From: an uncultured Lachnospiraceae bacterium
GTDB taxonomy: Bacteria > Bacillota > Clostridia > Lachnospirales > Lachnospiraceae
Direction: 5' to 3'
DNA: 9,362 nt
Assembly (NCBI GenBank): GCA_947591115.1
Contig: CANQCX010000065.1
Location: 1-9,362, forward strand
Shown here: one piece after another, positions 1 through 5,203 of the stretch
Position numbering within the stretch: the first letter of the stretch is position 1
Layout of the letters: every line of letters begins with the position of its first letter
Notes under the pieces: generated by a model
The model's database searches: none
The model's input: the letters and a program-made list of their open reading frames with translations, nothing else
Told to the model about the DNA's origin: nothing
Made by a program: the position numbers and the translations under genes

Positions 1-459
1 TTCCGTTTTTCCAATGCCCGGCATCCCGCAAAAGACAAAATTCATCTTGGTCAGGACGCAATTGATCAAAAGCGCCATGACCTCTTTCGTACAAAAATTG
101 TCGCGCAGCGCCCGCTCCGCCGTCAGCCGTATTACCGGCGGCGTCTTTCGGATGCTGATGGTACGCCCCGACTTTGCAACCGACTCATGCAGAATCGTTA
201 CGCGCAGCTCGCTGGTTTCCGCTTCCAGCTCCGGATTGCGTTTATTAAACTGCCGGCTGACCGCATTGGCGATCCGCTGGGTAAACTGCTCGATAAACGC
301 CGGCGTCATATACTCCGCCACAAAACCGGAGCTTACCCGAAACCGCTCGTTATAAATATTGGTCAGCCAGATCTCCGTTCCGTTATAATCAATGTCCGTA
401 ATGTCCTGATTGGACACGAATTTCCAGAGCGGACCAAAATATTCTTTTCCTAATTCCAT
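1..459 (-). CDS. cpaF: CpaF/TadA-type secretion ATPase, N-terminal part (runs off left edge)
   Basis: This is the first 153 codons of a type II/IV secretion ATPase of the CpaF/TadA family, the cytoplasmic motor that powers Tad/Flp pilus assembly. The reading frame is open to position 1, so the C-terminal catalytic part (Asp box, Walker B, His box) lies outside the window. The visible part has the N-terminal alpha/beta domain, the family signature SGRTISIRK at about residues 97-105, and a Walker A loop GMPGIGKT at 145-152. The final residues GKTE rather than GKTT recall Tad-like ATPases of Clostridia as I remember them. The start at 459 is supported by AGGAG seven bases upstream, partly overlapping the stop region of the pilin-like gene 13 nt before it, so the two are probably co-translated. 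Family call is firm; exact role (pilus or other secretion) is inferred. Confidence 0.85.
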   Translation of the reverse strand, partial: MELGKEYFGPLWKFVSNQDITDIDYNGTEIWLTNIYNERFRVSSGFVAEYMTPAFIEQFTQRIANAVSRQFNKRNPELEAETSELRVTILHESVAKSGRTISIRKTPPVIRLTAERALRDNFCTKEVMALLINCVLTKMNFVFCGMPGIGKTE

Positions 460-472
460 TCCGCCGCTCCTA

Positions 473-652
473 TCAATGAATGATGGCGCCGGAATTGGCC
501 TTCGTGAAAAACTGCTCGATCAGATTGGAAAACGCCTTTCCGATCGCGCTGCTGCCGTCGCTTCCGATGACTGCGGTCACTACCACGATAACGGATAAGA
601 TCGCAACCACCGTAATCAAAATGCCTCCGTACTCCTGAAAAATCTCTTTCAT
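473..652 (-). CDS. Small Flp-pilin-like membrane protein of the Tad-like locus
   Basis: A 59-residue protein starting MKEIFQEYGG. It has a short charged N-terminus, a Glu-Tyr pair at residues 7-8 followed directly by a hydrophobic segment (about residues 9-28, rich in Ile and Val), then a short amphipathic tail with IGKAFSNLIEQFF. This matches the layout of Flp/type IVb pilins, in which a prepilin peptidase cuts shortly before an EY-containing hydrophobic helix, but the usual Gly cleavage site is not clear, so I call it pilin-like only. The start at 652 is chosen over an in-frame ATG at 688 because AAAGGA lies at the right distance upstream and the extra residues are highly basic and unlike a leader. 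It is followed after 13 nt by the CpaF-type ATPase gene, which supports the Tad assignment. An alternative is a small membrane component of the same apparatus. Confidence 0.65.
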   Translation of the reverse strand: MKEIFQEYGGILITVVAILSVIVVVTAVIGSDGSSAIGKAFSNLIEQFFTKANSGAIIH

Positions 653-667
653 AAAATCATCCTTTCT

Positions 668-680
668 CCGCATTCTGCGG
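668..680 (-). other. Small hairpin just upstream of the pilin-like gene's ribosome binding site
   Basis: On the minus strand CCGCA and TGCGG are separated by GAA, giving a 5-bp GC-rich hairpin a few bases before the AAAGGA ribosome binding site of the pilin-like gene. It could stabilise the 5' end of the message or influence access to the site. This is a visible inverted repeat; any function is inference. Confidence 0.3.
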
Positions 681-869
681 TAAAACAAATCCTAGTTTTC
701 CTGCGAAAAAAGAAGTCTCTCAACTGCTTGCGCCGTCCCTGTCTATTGTAAAATCGGAATTACCAATGAAGAAACGATACTCCAAACTCATTGGCATAAA
801 AAGAAACTGCGATCTGCACATCCGGTACTCTCCGTCTGCAAATCCAGCGAAAGAAAAAAGATAATTCAT

Positions 870-897
870 ATCATACACGATTTTTTCGATTTGTAAA
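870..897 (-). promoter_or_regulatory. Candidate sigma-A promoter for the Tad-like operon
   Basis: On the minus strand TTTACA (892-897) and TATGAT (870-875) are separated by 16 nt. Each hexamer matches the housekeeping consensus at 5 of 6 positions. The predicted start near 863 would leave a leader of about 210 nt before the pilin-like gene at 652. That leader holds a 7-bp inverted repeat (763-769 with 788-794) and the hairpin at 668-680. I recognise no known riboswitch in it. A weaker second candidate is TACAAT at 745-750 with a poor -35. Confidence 0.5.
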
Positions 898-943
898 GAG
901 GGAATCTTTATTTTTTTCTATTTTCTTTTCGATAGGAATGGAT

Positions 944-949
944 TATAAT
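944..949 (+). promoter_or_regulatory. -10 box (TATAAT) for the LacI-like gene
   Basis: A perfect TATAAT lies 32 nt before the ATG at 981, so transcription would start near 956 with a leader of about 25 nt. No good -35 is found 16-18 nt upstream (TTTTCT at 921-926 is the best). The promoter may therefore need an activator or rely on the AT-rich upstream DNA. Confidence 0.45.
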
Positions 950-980
950 GATAACATGAAAAAAGGAACAGGTGATTCTT

Positions 981-1838
981 ATGGCTGAAAGAACTCAAAC
1001 GAATACGATTGGCATCATACTCCCGTCCATATCCACAAGTTCGCACGACAAGGTTTTTGACATGCTTTCGAACCGTTTTCAGGCGCTTGGATATCGGGTT
1101 ATCATCATGCAGACAGATTGGAACTATGAGAGGGAAAAGGACGCTTACCAATATCTGTCCGATGTTTCCGACTGCATTCTTACTATTTCGTCTGCGGAAA
1201 ACTACTCCCAGATTTCGGACTTTGTTCCGGAGCAGATTCCCGTTATTTTTCTGTTTCACAAACCGGAAGGCTGTCCGCGCACCTGCATACTGGAAAGCGA
1301 CTATTCCGCTTCCTATCAGGGAATCGTCTCTTATGCCAGCCATGCATACCCAAAGGTTGCCTGCGTCTGCGGCAGTCTCAATCTCACTCCGAATCAGGAG
1401 GCGATGCGTGCATACAAAAACGCGCTGGAGGCAATGGAGGTTCCGGTCGATGACAATTTGATCTTTGAAATCGGGGACAACACCGATTTTGATCCGCTCG
1501 CCATTGTCCGAAGCCTTGCAGAGCAGGATTGTCATGCGGTTTTTGCGACCTCTCCGGAATTAACCGACGGTCTGATGGACTCTCTGCTTTTCCACAATAC
1601 CAACCTGCAGAACTCGCCGATCGCGCTTCTGGGTTACGGTATCATGGACAGTATTTTAACAAGCCACATGCACATCGACTTGATTACGCATCCGACGAAG
1701 CAGGTCGTAGATCTTGCCATCCAGCAGGCCACGTACCTCATGCATCATCCGGATTTTAAAAACGAAAGAGTGTTCCGTTTAAAGGGAACACTCCAAATGC
1801 ATACATATAACGGTCTGAACCTTCAGGATCACTATTGA
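981..1838 (+). CDS. LacI/PBP1-type ligand-binding domain protein without DNA-binding domain
   Basis: A 285-residue protein resembling the effector-binding domain of LacI-family regulators (periplasmic-binding-protein type 1 fold). It opens with TNTIGIILPSIS at residues 6-17, which in LacI proteins immediately follows the hinge helix. LGYRVIIMQTDWNYERE matches the segment that usually reads 'GY..ll..td.n.e.E'. Near the end, ALLGYGIMDSILTSHMHIDLITHP corresponds to the 'vvGfDd...p.lTtv.qp' segment. The usual N-terminal helix-turn-helix of about 55 residues is absent, and a stop codon at 957-959 in the same frame rules out an upstream extension. There is no signal peptide, so it should be cytoplasmic. 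I prefer ATG 981 (AGG eight bases upstream) over GTG 972. Its ligand is unknown; a sugar or nucleoside is likely for the fold. It may act by binding a partner, or be a truncated regulator. Confidence 0.75.
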   Translation: MAERTQTNTIGIILPSISTSSHDKVFDMLSNRFQALGYRVIIMQTDWNYEREKDAYQYLSDVSDCILTISSAENYSQISDFVPEQIPVIFLFHKPEGCPRTCILESDYSASYQGIVSYASHAYPKVACVCGSLNLTPNQEAMRAYKNALEAMEVPVDDNLIFEIGDNTDFDPLAIVRSLAEQDCHAVFATSPELTDGLMDSLLFHNTNLQNSPIALLGYGIMDSILTSHMHIDLITHPTKQVVDLAIQQATYLMHHPDFKNERVFRLKGTLQMHTYNGLNLQDHY

Positions 1839-1860
1839 TCCCCTGCCGCAGTGTATCGGC

Positions 1861-1904
1861 AGCCTGCAGAAATTTCGGAGAAATTTTCCGAGATTTCTGC
1901 GGCT
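1861..1904. terminator. Hairpin between convergent genes, probable bidirectional terminator
   Basis: GCAGAAATTTCGGA (1866-1879) pairs with TCCGAGATTTCTGC (1887-1900) with one G-T wobble and a 7-nt loop. The stem is extended by AGCC (1861-1864) with GGCT (1901-1904) past one bulged T. It sits between the stop codons of two convergent genes (1838 plus, 1910 minus). A second small hairpin, CTGCCG / CGGCAG (1843-1848, 1857-1862), precedes it. No long T-tract follows on either strand, so termination efficiency is uncertain. Confidence 0.65.
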
Positions 1905-1909
1905 TTGAC

Positions 1910-2362
1910 TCATCCGTCCAATTCTTTTAAAAACTGATCCAGAATTTCCGCCGCACAGCCGATCAGCTCTTTACAGGGACGTTTTTTGTAATATTCTTCG
2001 GTACGTTCCTCCGGAACAGGCACATCCCGCTTTTGCTTTAATCCCAGCAGCTCCCTGCACACGATGGAGCCGTTTTCCTGCTCAAACCTTCGCGCCAGCT
2101 CCTGAACCCACGTATAAAGCTGCGTCTTTTGTTCCCGATCCTTCGGATCGCTGTAGCCATGCAAAAGTCCCAGTACCAGAAACATTCCGGAAACGGAGCC
2201 GCAGACTTCCCTCAGACGCCCCATTCCCCCGCCAAAGGCGGAAGCGGCGCAGGCGGCTGCATCATGCTCTAATTCATAGCAGTCTTCAAATGCCAGCACC
2301 AGCGACTGCGTACAATTATATCCTTCTTCAAAAAGAGACATCGCCCTTTCTTTTCTCGTCAT
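1910..2362 (-). CDS. C_GCAxxG_C_C family protein
   Basis: A 150-residue cytoplasmic protein of the C_GCAxxG_C_C family (TIGR01909/PF09719), small cysteine-rich proteins common in anaerobes. Its function is not established, though metal or redox chemistry is suspected. The family features are in order: GYNCTQSLV at residues 14-22, FGGGMGRLREVCGSVSG at 43-59, an isolated Cys at 102 in VCREL, and RPCKELIGCAAEIL at 128-141. Cysteines lie at 17, 28, 38, 54, 102, 130 and 136. There is no signal peptide or membrane segment, although the stretch after Cys54 (MFLVLGLL) is hydrophobic. The start at 2362 has AGGAG seven bases upstream, abutting the TAG stop of the aminotransferase gene ten bases before, which indicates co-transcription as last gene of the rarA operon. 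Some relatives use selenocysteine; here the family cysteines appear as ordinary Cys codons. Confidence 0.85.
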   Translation of the reverse strand: MTRKERAMSLFEEGYNCTQSLVLAFEDCYELEHDAAACAASAFGGGMGRLREVCGSVSGMFLVLGLLHGYSDPKDREQKTQLYTWVQELARRFEQENGSIVCRELLGLKQKRDVPVPEERTEEYYKKRPCKELIGCAAEILDQFLKELDG

Positions 2363-2372
2363 GCGTACGCTC

Positions 2373-3659
2373 CTATCTGCTCTCCAACAGCTTCTTCGCG
2401 CTTACCAGCCGCACTACGGTTACAAATACTTCGGCGGCCTGCTTTAACTCCTCCAGCGACGGGTAGGTCGGCGCGATACGGATTACGGAATCCTTCGGAT
2501 CCTGTCCGTACGGGAACGGCGCACCCGCCCCCGTCATCGTGACTCCCGCCTCTTTGCACTTTGCCACGATTTCTTTTGCGCAGCCTTCCAAAGCGTCAAA
2601 GCTGATAAAATATCCGCCCATCGGCTTGATCCATGAACCAATCTCTCTGGCGGCGATCTCCCTGCTTAAAAGCTCCTCCAGCATCTCAAATTTCGGCCGG
2701 ATAACGGCGGCCTGTTTTTTCATATGCTCCTGAAGTCCTTCGATATTTTCAAAATATTTTACATGGCGCAGTTGGTTGATCTTATCGTATCCGATCGTCT
2801 GAAACACAAGCTGGCTTTTAATATCCGCCCGATTGGCTTCGGAAGCCGCCAGCGCCGCAATGCCGGAACCCGGAAACGTTACCTTGCTTGTGGAGCAGAA
2901 TTCAAATACCATATCCGGATTTCCCGCTTTTTCGCATTCGGCGAAAATCTCCAAAATCTCCGCCTGCTGTTCGTCGTAAATATGATGTACGGCATACGCG
3001 TTATCCCAGAAAATACGGAAATCCGGCGCCGCCGGTTTTAAGCTGGCAAAACGCCTTACGGTTTCATCCGAATAGACTACGCCCTGCGGATTGGAATATT
3101 TCGGCACGCACCAAATTCCTTTTACGGTTTCATCGCTGCTGACATACCGCTCTACCGCGTCCATATCCGGTCCGTTTTCGGTCATGGCGATCGGGATCAT
3201 CTCGATCCCGAAATGCTCGGTAATGGAAAAATGACGATCATATCCCGGTACCGGACAAAGGAATTTTACCTTTTCCAGCTTTCCCCATGGCGTATGGCCG
3301 CATATTCCGTCAAACATGGCGCGCGCCACCTGATCGTACATAATATTTAAACTGGAATTTCCGTAAATCATGACATTTTCCGGACGGCAGCCGATCATGT
3401 CCGCCACCAGCTTTTTGGCTTCCGGTATTCCGTCCAAAACGCCGTAATTTCTAAGGTCGGTACCGTCGCTGCTCGTTAATGCCGTTTTCGAATCGAGAAC
3501 ATCCATCATCGGCATGGACAGATCCAATTGCTCCGCAGATGGTTTTCCCCTCGACATATCCAGCGTCAGTCCCTTTGCTTTTATTTTTTCAAATTCCGCT
3601 TCCAGCGCCGCCGCTTCGAAAAGCAGCTCCTCTTTTGTCATTTCCTGATACGTTTTCAT
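2373..3659 (-). CDS. Type Ic aspartate-type aminotransferase (PLP-dependent)
   Basis: A complete 428-residue fold-type I aminotransferase of the subgroup Ic aspartate aminotransferase family (PF12897, as in Corynebacterium AspT). It should transfer the amino group between aspartate (or a similar amino acid) and 2-oxoglutarate in the cytoplasm, using pyridoxal phosphate. Hallmarks are SRGKPSAEQLDLS near residues 36-48, DLRNYG at 68-73, KYSNPQG at 187-193 with the conserved Asn190, FWDNAYAVHH at 217-226 with Asp219 and Tyr222, the Schiff-base Lys259 in STSKVTFPGSG, and the substrate carboxylate Arg394 in VIRIAPTYPS. All key residues are present. AAGGAGG lies nine bases before the ATG at 3659, inside the last codons of rarA. 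Only one base separates the rarA stop from this start, so translation is coupled. The preferred amino acid cannot be told from sequence alone; this family is sometimes mislabelled as a MocR-type regulator. Confidence 0.88.
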   Translation of the reverse strand: MKTYQEMTKEELLFEAAALEAEFEKIKAKGLTLDMSRGKPSAEQLDLSMPMMDVLDSKTALTSSDGTDLRNYGVLDGIPEAKKLVADMIGCRPENVMIYGNSSLNIMYDQVARAMFDGICGHTPWGKLEKVKFLCPVPGYDRHFSITEHFGIEMIPIAMTENGPDMDAVERYVSSDETVKGIWCVPKYSNPQGVVYSDETVRRFASLKPAAPDFRIFWDNAYAVHHIYDEQQAEILEIFAECEKAGNPDMVFEFCSTSKVTFPGSGIAALAASEANRADIKSQLVFQTIGYDKINQLRHVKYFENIEGLQEHMKKQAAVIRPKFEMLEELLSREIAAREIGSWIKPMGGYFISFDALEGCAKEIVAKCKEAGVTMTGAGAPFPYGQDPKDSVIRIAPTYPSLEELKQAAEVFVTVVRLVSAKKLLESR

Positions 3660-3660
3660 C

Positions 3661-5010
3661 TTATTTTTCCTCCTTCAAACCTGCCGTATGATCTTCCTCA
3701 TGAATCTTTTTAAAATAATTGCGGATTTCTTTTTCATATCCGTTTTCCGTCGGCTCGTAAAATACCTCGTCTTCCAGTCCGTCCGGAAGATACTGCTGAC
3801 GGACGTAATGGTTGGGGTAATTATGCGCGTACAAATATCCCTGTCCATGTCCCAGACGCCCCGCCGATTTGTAATGCGAATCCTGAAGATGCGCCGGAAC
3901 AGGCGGCGTTTTCGTATGGGCGACCACATCCATCGCTTTGTCGATCGCCAGACAGGAAGCGTTGCTTTTCGGCGCGCTGGCGACATACGTGACCGCCTGT
4001 GCCAGAATCAGCTTCGCCTCCGGCATTCCTACCCGTTCTACCGCCTGTGCAGCGGAAGCCGCCACCACCATCGCCATCGGATCGGCGTTTCCGACATCCT
4101 CCGATGCCAAGATCATGATCCTGCGCGCAATAAATTTAATGTCCTCTCCGGCATACAGCATCCGCGCCAGATAGTAGACAGCCGCGTCCGGATCGGAACC
4201 CCTCATGCTTTTAATAAATGCAGATACCGTATCATAGTGATTGTCTCCGGATTTGTCATAGGAAACCACCCGTTTCTGAATGCATTCCCCTGCAACCGGA
4301 AGCGTGATATGTATGATCCCGTCCTCGTCCGGCTCCGTAGTCAGGATCCCCAGCTCGATCGCCGTAAGCGCGGCGCGTGCATCGCCGTTGCTGACGTCCG
4401 CCAGAAAATCCAGCGCATCCTCGTCAATTTCGGCGTGATAGGCTCCCATTCCTTTTTCCTTATCCGTAACCGCGCGGAGCAAAAGCGTCTTGATATCTTC
4501 TTTGGAAAGCTTTTTCAGCTCAAAGATGATGGAGCGGGAAAGCAGCGCGCCATTGACCTCGAAGTAAGGATTTTCCGTCGTCGCTCCGATCAGGATTACC
4601 GTACCGTCCTCGACAAACGGAAGCAGGTAATCCTGCTGCCCTTTGTTAAAACGGTGTATCTCATCAATGAAAAGGATCGTTTTCTTCCCGTACATCCCCT
4701 GATTGTCCTTCGCCTTTTCCACCACTTCCTCCATATCTTTTTTTCCGGCGGAGGTTGCGTTGATCTGCATGAATTCCGCACTGGTGGTATGGGCGATTAC
4801 CTTAGCAAGCGTGGTTTTTCCGGTTCCCGGAGGTCCGTAAAAGATCAGGGAGCTTAGTTTATCGGCTTTGATGGCGCGATAAAGAAGTTTATCTTTTCCC
4901 ACAATATGCTGCTGTCCGACGACCTCTTCCAATGTGGTCGGGCGCAAACGCGCGGCAAGCGGCGCTTCCGACTCCATATTCTGATGCCGCATATAATCAA
5001 ATAAATCCAT
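3661..5010 (-). CDS. rarA: Replication-associated recombination protein A (RarA/MgsA AAA+ ATPase)
   Basis: A complete 449-residue homologue of RarA (MgsA; WHIP/Mgs1 in eukaryotes), a clamp-loader-like AAA+ ATPase that acts at stalled replication forks with SSB and helps gap repair. Residues 13-32 carry the typical PLAARLRPTTLEEVVGQQHI opening. Walker A GPPGTGKT is at 59-66, Walker B ILFIDEIHR at 112-120, sensor 1 GATTENP at 142-148, and an SRS segment with the likely arginine finger at 158-160. The C-terminal half has the tetramerisation domain with the signature SASCLAIDKAMD-type stretch and HLQDSHYKSAGRLGHGQGYLYAHNYPNHYVRQQYLPD. I start at 5010 because AGAGG lies eight bases upstream and MDLFDYMR is the usual family start; an in-frame ATG at 5046 adds 12 residues without a comparable site. 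It is the first gene of the operon with the aminotransferase, one base apart. Confidence 0.95.
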   Translation of the reverse strand: MDLFDYMRHQNMESEAPLAARLRPTTLEEVVGQQHIVGKDKLLYRAIKADKLSSLIFYGPPGTGKTTLAKVIAHTTSAEFMQINATSAGKKDMEEVVEKAKDNQGMYGKKTILFIDEIHRFNKGQQDYLLPFVEDGTVILIGATTENPYFEVNGALLSRSIIFELKKLSKEDIKTLLLRAVTDKEKGMGAYHAEIDEDALDFLADVSNGDARAALTAIELGILTTEPDEDGIIHITLPVAGECIQKRVVSYDKSGDNHYDTVSAFIKSMRGSDPDAAVYYLARMLYAGEDIKFIARRIMILASEDVGNADPMAMVVAASAAQAVERVGMPEAKLILAQAVTYVASAPKSNASCLAIDKAMDVVAHTKTPPVPAHLQDSHYKSAGRLGHGQGYLYAHNYPNHYVRQQYLPDGLEDEVFYEPTENGYEKEIRNYFKKIHEEDHTAGLKEEK

Positions 5011-5203
5011 GGTTTTGACCTCTAATATGAATAAATCAATACTCAATCCTGCATATTTTCTATCTATTTCTGATACAAACCGATATTTCGAGCGAATTTT
5101 GACAGAGAAAGTGCCGGTTTATTCATTTTCCTACAATAGGATACAGGAATTACCGGCACTTTACAAGTCCATATATGAAATTTTTTTAAAAACCCGCTTT
5201 GTT
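5011..5203. other. Intergenic region between clpB and rarA
   Basis: About 190 bases without a gene, lying after the clpB stop and before the rarA start. It contains the long hairpin at 5108-5162. Between that hairpin and rarA I see no convincing sigma-A promoter; the nearest pair, TTGTAT and TATGCA 17 nt apart in the minus-strand sequence at about 5050-5080, is weak. rarA may be transcribed from here or by read-through from clpB. Confidence 0.4.
5108..5162 (-). terminator. Long imperfect hairpin downstream of clpB, possible terminator or processing site
   Basis: AAAGTGCCGGT (5108-5118) is a perfect 11-bp inverted match to ACCGGCACTTT (5152-5162). Inside the 33-nt interval the pairing continues with ATTC/GAAT (5121-5124, 5147-5150) and TCCTA/TAGGA around a CAA loop, giving one long interrupted stem. 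It begins about 40 nt past the clpB stop codon. Only three T's follow the stem on the minus strand, so it is not a textbook intrinsic terminator. It may be a weak terminator, an RNA-stabilising 3' structure, or a dispersed palindromic repeat. Confidence 0.45.

Larger units (their letters stand above)
653..980. other. Divergent intergenic region between the Tad-like operon and the LacI-like gene
   Basis: About 330 bases with no convincing gene. The right half (850-950) is very AT-rich and holds the back-to-back promoter candidates. The left half (653-850) would be the transcribed leader of the Tad-like operon. It contains the inverted repeat CCAATGA / TCATTGG (763-769, 788-794), whose centres lie about 25 bp apart and could be two half-sites on similar faces of the helix. 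A 49-codon open frame (869 to 720, minus) has no ribosome binding site and is not annotated as a gene. Confidence 0.5.

Noticed and set aside
653..863. Possible c-di-GMP (GEMM) riboswitch in the Tad leader
   Set aside because: The stretch with GGGACGGCGCAAGC looks faintly like part of the motif, but the conserved core and tetraloop receptor are not found.
825..869. Residues FAGFADGEYR in the 49-codon frame resemble a LAGLIDADG homing endonuclease motif
   Set aside because: The frame is far too short for the domain, has no second motif or ribosome binding site, and nothing suggests an intron or intein nearby.
956..988. 10-residue upstream frame overlapping the start of the LacI-like gene
   Set aside because: It would start at or near the predicted transcription start with no ribosome binding site; it is most likely chance.
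918..1535. Open frame of 205 codons on the minus strand opposite the LacI-like gene
   Set aside because: The plus-strand frame matches the LacI/PBP1 fold along its length and has a promoter and ribosome binding site; the minus frame has neither.
3688..4857. Long open frame (389 codons) on the plus strand opposite rarA
   Set aside because: It is antisense to a fully recognisable RarA, is rich in Arg, His and Phe as shadow frames are, and has no ribosome binding site or family motif.
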